DNA of 64,000 nucleotides from Halichondria panicea (GCF_963675165.1 NC_087377.1:15806198-15870197), one strand, 5' to 3'; positions 37,589 through 49,482 are shown, counted from the first letter of the stretch. Notes: a model not told the origin generated them from the letters alone. Translations and numbers: made by a program.

Positions 37589-38153
37589 CAGCGGTTTTCA
37601 GAGTTCTTGCATTTGCAATGTCTAGAGCGGAAGTACTTGTCACGTGAACCATTACGTAACAAGATTGAATTTCTACCTCATTCCAAACCGATTTTTTTCC
37701 AATACATGATTTAGGAGAAAATCAACCTTTGGAAATAGCCTTTGCAAGCCTTTTGCATCCCGCTGAAGCTATCTTTGAGATTGTAAGCAGTTCAAATAGT
37801 TTTGTGAGCTACTATTAGCAACACAAGACTGGATGTCTGGAGCTAAGAGAGATTCTACTGTCTGTATGACTCATCAGCTTGCAGCAACACAAAATGAGTA
37901 GTCAGGCCAGGGCAAGCCACTTCAACCAGTTCCTTATTATAATACTGGAAAGCTACAATCCTATTTCAGACTTCTCTGATTAACTAGTAACAAGTAATTT
38001 TGTCTATAAAATTTATATTGTCACGTCAATGTACAAAAACTTGCCTGACTCAGCAATATTTGTGCTCGCGTGATGTTGTCAAACTTGGGAATATCACGTG
38101 ACAAGTGACTTCCGCTCTAGACATTGGAGATGCAAGAACTCTGAAAACCGCTG
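37589..38153. mobile_element. TA-flanked inverted-repeat element 2 (565 bp), abutting element 1
   Basis: Left end CAGCGGTTTTCAGAGTTCTTG; right end GAACTCTGAAAACCGCTG; flanked by TA (37587-37588, 38154-38155). It shares a single TA with element 1. Its subterminal sequence (AGAGCGGAAGTACTTGTCACGTGA) is related to that of element 1, so both belong to one family. No coding capacity was seen. Confidence 0.8.
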
Positions 38154-38155
38154 TA

Positions 38156-38400
38156 CAAGACATTCAGCAATGCAAACCACGTGGCCATGTGAGCAAGTGG
38201 CTAACTAGCCTCGAATCCACGCCGATATTTTAATCGGCGTGGATTCGAGGCTAGTGGCCAACTATTATTATGGAGTACATGAATATGTTATGATCAAGAA
38301 GAGACTTTGTACAGATTATGGGACAGTTTGCAGTCCTTGATCCTATCAAGAGTGGATCGTAGACCACAGACTGTCAGTGACATAGCCAGGACCATGGAGA
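38156..38400. promoter_or_regulatory. Displaced promoter side of B3/P3 with E-box CACGTG at 38178-38183
   Basis: AAACCACGTGGCCA matches the E-box regions of B2 and B4. Here it is 1886 bp from the kinase start instead of about 100, because the two elements at 36315-38153 lie between. A perfect palindrome follows at 38205-38254. Confidence 0.45.
38205..38254. repeat. Perfect 22-bp inverted repeat with 6-bp loop
   Basis: CTAGCCTCGAATCCACGCCGAT at 38205-38226 is exactly mirrored at 38233-38254. It belongs to the TAGCCTCGA short repeat family scattered through the window, where single arms occur near 2203, 2856, 29896, 57431 and 58533. Confidence 0.9.
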
Positions 38401-39930
38401 GAGACCATTGCTGAGGAGGTGGGGAGGGCAAGTTCCTGTCCAATCAGATGATCCTACATGACGAAGTTGCTCGTAAAGATGCAAGTCTGATGACAAACTC
38501 AGGATGATGAGTGAGTGATAGTGTTGTTATTTAATAGCCTGATAGGATATACCTACTGCCAACATTTTCATGTTCACTGTTCCTATAGGACGCATTTGAT
38601 TTTGTTTGGATGGTCCAGAAGACTGTTTGAAACTTTATATACGTGTAGTATGTTGAAGAGTGCACCAGTAGACTACCGTCATGTAGCAAGCTCTGACAAG
38701 GGCTCTAATGACACGAGTATTTGACCTTATAGCCAGGGGTCGTGTTATGGTGAAGTTGCTTGAGACTATTATAGCCATTACCTTGGTTACATGTGCAGTG
38801 TTTGAAGACGTGCTTGTGTGTGTACAGTTATTATTGTTTGGCCATAATTCGTAGTAAGTACTGTTCACGTGTTTTCTCCCTACTAGACCTGAGGATTTGT
38901 ACCAACCAGGTGAGGTGGACTCCAACGAGGAGAGCTTATTTAGTGGAGCTCCACCTAGCAACCAGCGGTAGCAACGCACCCGGAGTGGATCTGATCATTA
39001 TAGACAATGAGAAACTAATGCTGGAGAAGTGAGTGATAGCATGTCAGACAACTACACACATTGTAGGTCTCTTTCTGAGAGCTTTGTTGACTTGTGTAGT
39101 CATCTGGTGTTGCAAACCTCCGATTTTATCGTATTTAATAGCATCTTTAATAGTGCTGCAATAATTATAGTGTGCTTAGATCAATAATAGTATTTATTTC
39201 AGGCCCAAATTGCAAATTGTACTTGAAAATAACCAGCTAAGCTATAACCTTCATAGTATGTGTTTGGACCTGTGCCACCACCTACTGTTTCATTATAATA
39301 TTAGTGCAACAAAGTACGTGTCTATGATGCTATGCTAAAACTCCCTTCTCAACTATAGTCTAGTTTTTTTATTGCTCCCGTTACTTGCTGCTTAGCCAGA
39401 TCATATAAACACTCCTCTGGTTTCTATAGATCTTTATTATTTATGTCAACAGCCGAGGGTAGCACTTCAGTGCTCTAGTTCTAATTGTAGATTGACTGAT
39501 TGATTTGTCTTCTGTACTATTGTTTGATTTTTCCACCCCTCATCTTTTCCGGCCCCCAGTTATGCGGCCATTTTTCAGCCTGGCCAAGTGTTGAGGAGAC
39601 AAGAAGAGGCACTGAGAATGGAGGTAGAGGTACAGAGTACATTAGCTGGAAAATGCATTTGTGTCATACTTTGTAGAGTCCCTTAAAGTCATTCAAGGTC
39701 AGCTATAGTGTGTCCTATTTGAATGTGTGCAATGTACAATCATGTACGACCCCTGCCCCCCCACACACACACCTTTAGGCCTACTATGCTGCTAAGAAAG
39801 AGAGGGGCCTCACGTAAACTGGCCACTCAGTGTGACTATGACCGTGTGACTCTTTAACCCCTCAATATTCTGGGAGAAGGCGTCCACCTACCCTCGGATA
39901 AGACCCCAACCAAGGACCTGAACTTGTTAT
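38330..39930 (+). pseudogene. P3: truncated copy of the PAM2-like gene family
   Basis: It contains the conserved 5' block (38400-38510), exon 38887-39028 (PEDLYQPGEVD...), exon 39560-39636 (YAAIFQPGQVLRRQEEAL) and the tail of the final exon to about 39930. Relative to 25542-25688, bases TTGACCCCA-type sequence are lost from the first coding exon and other changes shift the frame. The PAM2, DKATV, charged-helix and MSADS exons are absent. The start and acceptor of the final exon are deleted. Non-functional as it stands. Confidence 0.6.
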
Positions 39931-40132
39931 GAGACTGTTAAATATTATTTTGTCTGTTTTTGTACTATTTTCTGGCAATGTAATTATGTATGTACCACTT
40001 CATGTCATCATAATAACTATAATTATATGCGACAAAATTCTGTTGCAACTTTCAACATTATTTTAAATGAATATCAATATCGTTATAAACTCATCGCACA
40101 ATTAAAGAGAAACAATTAACAAATTAAAATAA

Positions 40133-43100
40133 CTAATTAGTGCTTATAGAGAAGAAATCAACAGTTTTAATTACTTCTGTCTCTCCTCCAGCTACAATGA
40201 CCTCTCCACTAGGAAGTACTGAGCATGTGCAGCAGTATCGTGCAGTAGGCAGGTCTCCCACTTTCACCCACCTCCTGGTGTCAGGCTGGTAGAGGTGGAT
40301 CGATGAACTTGGGTTGACACTGTCGTCCCGTCCACCAACGGCTAATAGTGACCTCCCAATACTGAGAGGAGCTGAATACAAGAGTGGTACTTCCTGTAAG
40401 GTCTGCCAGAGAGTGGGTGTGTCCAGGTTGGAAAGGGCTTTTGCAATGAGTTCATTGAGGTCGACGTGGTGCACTATCTTAGTTGCACTCCGAGTGTGAT
40501 CGAACCCTCCCATTAGGTAGAGGGTGTTTCCTATGAGAGTTGATTTCAGTGCGGATCGTGGGTTAGGTAGTGACTGAGCAATGTACCATCTTCTTGATGC
40601 CACGTCCAACACCTCCACAGAGGAGATACGTACTTTATCATCATACCCACCAGCTACAATGATGTGGTTGTTGAAGGAGACAGCTGTTGAGGAACAACGA
40701 GCAATGTTCATTGGTTGGTACGGGTGAGTCCATTCCCCTGCTTCAAAAACTGCAAGCTGATTGGTGCGTTTGTTGATTCTTGGATCAAGTCCTCCCACCA
40801 GCACTAGTCGATTAGCGAGTGATGTCATAGTGAACCAATAGGCAGTGTACTCTGGTAGTTTGGTCCATTGATCTTGCTCGAGCTTCATCACTGTACACAT
40901 GTCACGATCATTGCCTGCACGCCCTCCACCAACATATACCGTGTCACCGATAACAACACTCTGTACCGAGGTGCCCATCTTGATTGGCATGTCTTTTCCT
41001 CTTCTCCATTTCAGAGTGAGTGGAGGTCTCAACTCTCTGGGAGGGGGACCCTGAATAATGAATGAGTGTAATTAGGATAGTGTCTACTAACAAGCGAGTG
41101 TTACTTGTAGCAATAATTGCATGCACACTAAATCATTTTCTCTAATTAGCTTAAGAGGCCACACCCACCAGTCTAATAGAATGTACAGTACGATTATAAT
41201 AGATCAAAGCTTCTACTATAGCTCTGCAATAATATAATGGTGCATTTTGTCTCACCTGTCTCTGCTGTTGAATGATGGCGTCTCTCCTGACCAGCTCAGC
41301 ATCTTTGTTGGTGGAAATCTAAAACACAGACGTGAATATCATTAGTGGAAATTCTACAACAAAACGAGAATTTCCGCTAAATGAAGTACATAATTATAAG
41401 CACACTCAAACGGATGTGTATTTAGCCGGTTAACATGATTTATACAATAGCATCAATTGTTGAGTTATAATACTATTGTTGGAATCTCATTGACACACTT
41501 AGCTACATGTACGCAAACAAATATCATTATTGTAGTATAATACTAGCGTATAAGAGTGTGTGCATTTGGTGACTACTATAATACCTGTAAAAGAGCGGCC
41601 CTCTCAACTAGAGCAGCCTCTCTCTGGGAAATGAGATCAGTGATCCTTGACTCTTGTTCACTGAGTTGTCTGTCCTTGTCAGCAATCAAACCATCTTTGG
41701 TGGCACCATTAGCACGGACACTATTCAATATCTGTATAAAGTGAAAAAGTTGAAATCAACATAGTTAGAATACTAACAAAATGGCCTATAAAAAAAACAA
41801 AGTAAACTGGTTCTGCTGACCTGTTGCTGTCTAGCCAGCTGGGTATCTTTGTACGCTACTTGCTCATTTTTTTGTACCAGAAGTCCGTCTTTTTGATCCA
41901 GTTGATCGTCTTTTTGTGCCAGTAGTGCAACGCTCTGTTCGAGTTGGTTGTCTTTTTGCACTAGAAGTGCATCTTTCTCAGATAGTTGCTCATCTTTCCT
42001 CTCCAGTATCCTGTCCTTCTGGACCACCTCTCTCTGAGAACAGAGTACAGCATGCAGTGTCAGACCCTTGCACCCACTAGCTCACTGGACTGGACTCACC
42101 TGTAGAGCCTCTATCCTCTTCTCCTTTGCCCTGAGGGTCCTGGCAGTCTTCACTCGTGCAATGTCCAGCTGAAGCAGTCCTCCGTCCATCTCCCTCCCCA
42201 CCTCCTCCAGAGACGAGAGGAGCTCAGCGGTGGTCGGTCTTCTCTCTGGGGTGTTGGCCAGACACTCTCTCACCAGACCAAACAGAGGGTGCTCACGTCC
42301 ACCCGCCAGACTCCTCTCAAGGAGAGCCGTGTAGGGACCTCGACGCTCAAACTCTGAGCGAGCCAGGAGGTGGTCTGGATTGTTGGGGTTGCTGTACGTG
42401 GGGGCAAGGAGATCTCCTGGAAACACCTAGTCCAATGACACGAGTGGAAGAACATGTGAATACTGACTGTCATGATTGTTTTTATGTATGTCTGAATGTA
42501 TGGAGAAAACAAGTGCACGTATATTCACAATCATACATACAAAATGCATTTGCTGAAGGTCAACAATATTAAAGGGGGATCTCCCCAACACATACAACCA
42601 CAATACTTATAAGGTAATTCACTGCATGAATGGTCACCGGGAATCTAACCTATGAATATCATTAACTACACACGTACTTGTGTGAGTACAAACAATTGCA
42701 GCACTCCGAAAGAGAAGACGTCCAGACTGGGTCCGTACACACTGTGACCTCTGTCAGAGAGGGCCTCGGGCGGCATGTACACCAGTGTCCCAGGAAACCT
42801 CGTCAGAGTCCTGGCCAGTCGACCAGGCTCCAGATTCACGATACGAGAGTTACCAAAGTCGGTGATCTTGGCTCTCAGAGATGCCGTCAGCAGGACGTTC
42901 CTGGCAGTAAGGTCACGATGGACCACGGACTCACGATGCAGGTGGAGCAGCCCTCGAGCCACACAGACCAGAATGTACTGGGTGACAGAGAGGGGGATGT
43001 TGGGGGTGGACTCCAGGAGATCGTCCAGACTTGAGTCCAGCCTCTCCATGACCAGGAGGGGCAGTCGAGAGCCAGTCACGAAACACAGGCCAATGAACTG

Positions 43101-43440
43101 GGTGATGTTGGGGTGACGGATGCGAGCCATGAGTCGACACTCTCGGCGGTAGTTCCCAGCTAGGTTGGCCACTCCACCACGCTCGTCCGTCTCCAGGAGA
43201 ACCTCGTGGATCTTCTTGGCTGCATACACCTCACCATTGATCATCACCTGTGCATGGAGGCAGTCACACTTGAATAGCTAGCAGATACACTAGAGACAGT
43301 GCACAGAAACAGAGCATGCAGTGACTGACCTCTTGAACAGAGCCATAGGAGCCAGTTCCTAGAACTCTCTCCTCTCCAAAGTGCTCCACATTCTCCAGCA
43401 CAAACTCCCTCAAGTCAGCATCATCTCGCAAAGAAAACAT
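40133..43440 (-). CDS. B4: kinase - coiled coil - Kelch receptor-like gene (782 aa model)
   Basis: Exons in phase: 43440-43330, 43247-42678, 42426-42100, 42033-41821, 41731-41585, 41318-41256, 41050-40133. Kinase residues 1-336 as in B1, with loop, lysine, HRDLTARN and DFGN all present. The coiled-coil exon is 71 codons and mixes heptads of the B1 and B2 types, ending KNEQVAYKDTQLARQQQ. The short exon begins ISTNKD, using an acceptor next to ATTTCCACC, as in B1 rather than B2. The Kelch exon encodes 305 residues with distinct loop variants (EYT-AYW-F, NIAR-CS-S, NPR-SA-LK, EVPL-LY). It is open throughout. Confidence 0.87.
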
Positions 43441-43620
43441 TGCTAGTATATTAAAAGTTGACCCAGCTAGCTAGCTTGACAGCTACACAAGATACGCCCC
43501 TTTTCTTATTCAATAACAGCAAATAACTGCTGAATCAGCAAACCACGTGGTCATTTTGAAGCGTGGAGCAAATGGCTACTATTGTCTCAGTGTTAGGTGG
43601 AGGCTTTGTCCAGTCCTATA
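43441..43620. promoter_or_regulatory. Divergent intergenic region B4/P4 with E-box CACGTG at 43544-43549
   Basis: AAACCACGTGGTCA lies 104 bp from the B4 start codon, matching B2. Promoter role inferred. Confidence 0.45.
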
Positions 43621-46440
43621 ATTTGTAGACCACAGTGACATAGCCAGGACCATGGAGAGAGACCATTGCTGAGGAGGTGGGAATAGCAAGCTCCTGGCCA
43701 ATCAGATGATCCTACATGACGAAGCTGCTCGTAAAGATGCAAGTCTGATGACAAACTCAGGATGATGAGTGAGTGATAGTGTTGTTATTTAATAGCCTGA
43801 TAGGATATACCTACTGCCAACATTGTCATGTTCACTGTGCCCAAGTATTGTATTTGGATGGTCCGGAAAAACTGTTGTAAACTAGTAAATAGTATGTAGA
43901 GGAGCCTACGCACGCGAGGGACTGGCAAACTGCCTATCAGTCACTCGTCTCAGCTGCAACGAGCATTGCAGCCTATCAGATTGCTCAACGTCATATTAGC
44001 CCTGTAATTGTAACCGCACTTACACTTCAGGGGATTCAATACATTCCATAGTAGCTAAATCTCATAGCAAAATATAACCACATTATCTATAATGATATTC
44101 ATGTTTGGTAGAGTCATAATTATGATTCATATATTCCGCTGAGACGAGCGACTGATAAGCAGTTGGCCAGTCGCTCGCGCTACGCGCCAGTCTTCCTTTT
44201 TAATACCCTCGAAATATACCCGCTATATACGGTAGCTTCTTTATAGTGCATAGTGTGCTTAAATCAATATGAAATTCATGCCCAAATTGTGGAAAATAAG
44301 CGTGGACAATATTTAAATAACACGCATAGTTTAGTACATGTATGTGTACGTGTATTGAGTTTGCAATTCCTCAGGGCCATGTTCAAGCTGAACCCCAATG
44401 CAAAGACGTCAAGTTCAAGCTGAATGCCCAAGAGTTCAAACCTCCGAGAGCAAGCTTCTCTCCAGTGGTCACTGCCTCCTCCACACCTCTCCGGTAAATG
44501 CAATCATATTATAATTGTGAAATAGCTTTTCCTGAATTTTGAATGTCAAAATGTACATACCCCCAGGCCATAATAATCAACTCGATCTGTCTTTGAGCTC
44601 GTGCATGCATGAACTATCTGCCATGATGATCTTAGTATTAGCATTGTACATGTACGGGATTGATCCCCATCCAGAACTACGAAACTAGCTGGCAAAAAGG
44701 ACATCTAATTATTATTGCATATTGAGAATGCATTTTCAGTTGGTTGTATAATTGTTTGGTTGTATAATTGTTGCTTAGCAGTGGACTTTATAAATGCTCT
44801 GTAGTACCCAAAAGGACAACTCCCCTAGAAGTGTCCTACTGGAATCAATATTAGGAGTTTTCACACTTTTTTTGTCCATGAATAACTATTTAAACACGTC
44901 ATAAAATGCAATTCATAGGACAGGAATGTTGCCACCAACCAGTGTGGGCCCTGTTTTAGTATTCCTATAAAGGCTAGAGTATTGGTTATTGTACCTGTAG
45001 AAACTGGATTATTAGTGCTTACTCGATTATAAGCCCATGCTTAACTGCAAGTTTTGCTTAAGGTCATCTGTATTCTCTCATATCATAATTGAATTATTGA
45101 TTTTACTAGTTACCCTCGTTTCTCTGCACACACGCAAACACACGCCCCCTCACTCACCCCTGCCACGTAGACAAGGCCTTACCCTCTATCCTACAAGAGC
45201 AAACTAATTCTGTTTCTGCTTTTGTCGCCAAACTGGAGGTAAAAGTTTACATAAGGACTTTGAGAAGGAGCGAAAAATGAGTACAAAGAGAAGTACCTCT
45301 CGCTATTAGAGCATAGTAGGTAAAGGTCATGTAATTTACTTACTGTTATTATAACGTGTTATGTTAGGTAAGATCTTAGTATTATATTGGAGCATACTAG
45401 GTAAAGGTCATTGTGTAGTGTTTTGTAAAACAGTCATCATAATCCTTAGTTTTGCTGTATAGCGGCTCTTGGGCTATCAGAAATGTTCATGGGGTCTAAT
45501 ATTCACGTATCAATGTTAGGAAACCACACCCATCAATAGCTTTATCCCAGTTTTAATGTTCACGTTAGCTGCTCTGCCCCGAAAAACGTGAAATGTTGCA
45601 CCTCACCTGCTACGGTACATGCTAACACTGTATATCACTATACAACCACTTGAATGCAGATAAAGCACAATCACTTTTTTTATTGTCTCCCAAGAAGTTA
45701 AGTAGCTAACTGTTCTCTGTTGCACAGGATGAGTGCTGACTCGGCTCTGTTTAAGTCCAAGAGCAAGAAATCAAAGTGGCTCGACTAGTGAGTTGTGTCA
45801 CGTCAGTTAGTGTGTAGAGTTGCAGTGATCGATACAACTGTACATACGTACGTTTTCTTGTAATTGCCTACTTAATCTTGTCACTCTATAGGGGTTCTAT
45901 AAATTATAGAGTACAGCTACTGTTTCACTGGAAGTATAATTATGTAGTGCAATAAAGTACGTGTCTATGATTCTACTAAAACTCTTTTCTCAAAAGTTTC
46001 AGCCTATAGTCTAGTTTTATTTTATTACTCCCGTTACTTGCTTAGCCAGATCATACATACTATTGTACACTACTTACTATTGTATAACACTTTGATTATT
46101 TGTGTGGGTAGGCACTTCAGCATGTGGACGTACATATTGTATACCAGTACATGTGTTGTGTGTGGTGTCCCTTTTATCATAGTTGAGCCATTTTGCATTT
46201 AGCCTGTATAAATTATAGCTACTGTTATCATGTGATTTTCTCACCCCTTACTAAATTCCTAAGCCCTCAAATTAACTTCCACTCAGTATGACTATGACCA
46301 TGTGACTCTTTAACCACTCAGTTCCCGAGCCCCACCCCTCACTGTCTGACTCGGAAGAGGAGATAGACTTTGGATTCTGGGAGAAGGCGTCCACCCTACC
46401 CGAGGACAAGACCCCAACCAAGGACCTGAACTTGTTATGA
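43621..46440 (+). pseudogene. P4: PAM2-like gene copy, lacking one exon
   Basis: Segments: conserved 5' block (43640-43770), PAM2 exon near 44375-44496 (FKLNAQEFKPP, intact), DKATV exon remnant near 45165-45240, charged-helix exon near 45255-45318, MSADS exon 45728-45787 with a good acceptor (TTGCACAG), final exon 46322-46440. The YAAIFQPGQ exon found in P1-P3 is missing, and the direct join of 45787 to 46322 is out of phase and would stop quickly. DKATV is partly deleted (only ACAAGGCC then CTCTATCC). So it is probably impaired, although its MSADS exon is the best copy. Confidence 0.5.
43903..44188. mobile_element. Foldback element in P4
   Basis: Third copy of the element at 9171-9436, at the same place in the unit. 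Confidence 0.6.
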
Positions 46441-46639
46441 GACTGTTAAATATTATTTTGTCTGTTTTTATACTATTTTTTGGCAATGTAATTATGTATG
46501 TACCACTTCATGTCATCATAATAACTATAATTATATGCGATAAAATTCTATTGCAACTTCAACATTGTTATAAATGAATATCAATATCGTTATAAACCCA
46601 TCGCACAATTAAAGAGAAACAATTAACAAAATAACTAAA

Positions 46640-47532
46640 TAGCACTTATAGAGAAAAAATCAATAAGTACATCTGTCTGTCCTCCGGCTACAATGACCTC
46701 TCCACTAGGAAGTTCTGAGCATGTGCAGTAGGCAGGTCTCCCACTTTCACCCACCTACTGGTGTCAGGCTGGTAGAGGTGGATCGATGAACTTCGGTTCA
46801 ATCTGTCGTCTCGTCCACCAACGGCTAATAGTGACCTCCCAATACTGAGAGGAGCTGAGACATGAGTGGTACTTCCTGTAAGGTCTGCCAGATAGTGGGT
46901 GTGTCCAGGTTGGAAAGGGCTTTTGCAATGAGTTCATTGAGGTCGACGTGGTGCACTGTCTTAGTTGGACTCCGAGTGTGATCGTACCCTCCCATTAGGT
47001 AGAGGGTGTTTCCTATGAGAGTCGATTTCAGTCCTGATCGTGGGTTAGGTAGTGACTGAGCAATGTACCATCTTCTTGATGCCACGTCCAACACCTCCAC
47101 AGAGGAGAAACGTACTTTATCATCACACCCACCAGCTACAATGATGTGGTTGTTGAAGGAGACAGCTGTTGAGGAAGAACGAGCAATGTTCATTGGTGGG
47201 TACGGGTGAGTCCATTCCCCTGATTCAAACACTGCAAGCTGATTGGTGCGTTTGTTGATACTTGGATGACGTCCTCCCACCAGCACTAGTCGATTAGCGA
47301 GTGATGTCATAGCGAAAAACTTGGCAGTGTACTCTGGTAGTTTGGTCCATTGATCTTGCTCGAGCTTCATCACTGTACACGAGTCACGATCATTGTCTGC
47401 ATACCCTCCACCAACATACACCGTGTCACTGATAACAACACTCTGTACCGAGGTACCCATCTTGATTGGCATGTCTTTTCCTCTTCTCCATTTCAGAGTG
47501 AGTGGAGTTCTCAACTCTCTCGGAGGGGGACC
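46640..47532 (-). pseudogene. Orphan Kelch exon with two deletions
   Basis: This matches the Kelch exons of the array (acceptor at 47532/47533, GPPPREL then TPLTLKWRRGKD). No kinase or coiled-coil exon lies upstream; sequence after 47548 switches abruptly to a P-family fragment. One base is missing near 46860 (GCTGAGACATGAG against GCTGAGAACACGAG). A 13-bp deletion near 46727 removes the YxCTC blade-six region. Its blade residues are again unique (EYT-AKF-F, NPR-SG-LK). Confidence 0.85.
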
Positions 47533-47548
47533 CTGAATAATGAATGAG

Positions 47549-48195
47549 TCAGCAAGAAATCAAAGTGGCTCGACTAGTGAGTTGTGTCACGTCAGTTAGT
47601 GTGTAGAGTTGTAGTGAACGATACACCTGTACATACGTTTTCTTGCAATTGCCTACTTAATCTTGTCACTCTTATAAATTATAGAGTACAGCGCTACTGT
47701 TTTACTGTTTCACTGGAAGTATAATTATATAGTGCAATAAAGTACGTGTCTATGATTCTACTAAAACTCCTTTCTCAAAAGTTTCAGCCTATAGTCTAGT
47801 TACTCCCGTTACTTGCTTAGCCAGATCATACATACTATTGTACACTACTGCTTGTATTGTATAACACTTGGATTATTTGTGTGGGTAGGCACTTACATAT
47901 TGTATACCAGTACATGTGTTGTGTGTGGTGTCCCTTTTATCATAGTTGAGCCATTTTGCATTTAGCCAGTATAAATTATAGCCACTATTATCATGTGATT
48001 TCCTCACCCCTTACTTCCTAAGCCCTCAAACTTCCACTCAGTGTGACTATGACCATGTGACTCTTTAACCCCTCAGTTCCCGAGCCCCACCCCTCACTGT
48101 CTGACTCGGAAGACCTTCCAGAGCTCCACAGCTTTGCAAGGCTTCTCTCGAAGGTCAACAGAAGCCTTACTGAGTCCGATCACCATAGGTTAGCA
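47549..48195 (+). pseudogene. P-family 3' fragment with a novel end
   Basis: This is a second copy of about 45.76-46.35 kb, starting inside the MSADS exon (KKSKWLD) and reaching the final exon at about 48079. There the usual SDSEEEIDF is replaced after SDSE by DLPELHSFARLLSKVNRSL and TESDHHR, open and followed by a possible donor at 48187/48188 (CATAG/GTTAGC). The new tail resembles the first helices of a death-effector-type domain only loosely. Confidence 0.45.
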
Positions 48196-49370
48196 ATCAA
48201 AAATTTGCTGAAATTTTCATGTGAAATTTGTATTTCAATATCAATCTCAAAAGTGAACATACATTATAATAAATACATTAATTCTATAGTACAACAATGA
48301 CTAAGAGGCCTCTGCACACAGGGGATGAGGTACTCCTAGGTATCCTGGATAGTAGTCACAGTGAGTAGACCTTCTCAGACCCATAAGATGGTGGTGGTTC
48401 CATGGCAGATAGCAGTGACGATAGTTTCACAGACCTGCATGAGGAAGAAGGAGTATTACCAACCATGCAGACCACCTCTAGAATCAATTGTTCTTACACA
48501 CAGTAGAACATAACCTCCTCCTCAGAGACAAACACCAGCGAACAAGCCAGCCATAAAGAAATTGAATTTTAAATGTACCTTTGTTTGGGGTGGTGCCTAA
48601 AAGATCAAAAGATTATCATGCAATCAATACACACACTAAATTGAATAATAACATTCAGCCACATAATTATAATTGAATTGCTATAATAGACAGCAGACTA
48701 AAAATTAGGAATGTACACAGCACTAACTCACAAGCCAACAAACCTAAAAAAGTATATTGAGAATGGCCATACACAAAGTACACTACATCTCATACAAGGG
48801 TGCCAAATAATTATGAATCATGCAACCTTAGACATAATTATGTACAGGCTCCCACAAGCAAACTTACATGCAATGGCACTCATAGGCACATATAAAGTAA
48901 TTGTGATCCTACAACAAACTGGGAGTTCATAAAAAGATTTTAACTTTGGGCACAGAATTACAATGCATATCACAGGCAAACACACAAGCCAACTAATGAC
49001 AAATGGTGACCTAATCCTAGCTGGGGAGCATAACACAACCAACAAGCCTATTATGTTGGGAAGAAAATGTCCTTACACAAGTAGACAGTACACTCACTCA
49101 TAAACAGTACACTCATATAAGCCCAACAAGCTTTTTCTTTCTTTCTTCCAACCTCTGTACATGTACACAGCGAGCCTAATTGAGTAGTGAGCCTAATTGA
49201 ATTGTAACCTTGGAAGCAAGCAGGAACTTCACACAAGCCTAGGCATAACTTTTGGCAGAGCACTGATAATATTTAGCACGGTATAAAGTACCATTTTACA
49301 CATGGTGAGGCCTGCTTCTTGCAATTTACAGAGTACCTCTGACAATCTCCTGTCGTGCTCTTCCTGTGTC
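48196..49370. other. Region with no recognised gene
   Basis: AT-rich. A short frame MADSSDDSFTDLHEEEG near 48402 has an acidic look but ends after about 33 codons. The plus-strand frame 48711-48932 and the minus-strand frames here lack homology or codon structure that I recognise. Confidence 0.4.
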
Positions 49371-49378
49371 GGGCCATA

Positions 49379-49482
49379 GGCACACACACACACACACACA
49401 CGCACGCACATAAATATACACACAAGTGTGCGCACGCGCACGCACGCGCACGCACACACACACACACACACACGCACGCACA
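49379..49482. repeat. CA/CG-CA microsatellite
   Basis: A compound run of CA with CGCACG interruptions. It generates artefactual Cys/Val-rich and His/Thr-rich open frames on both strands. Confidence 0.92.

Noticed and set aside
48711-48932. Plus-strand 73-codon frame
   Set aside because: No family resemblance, no splice or promoter context, and AT-rich random-looking composition.
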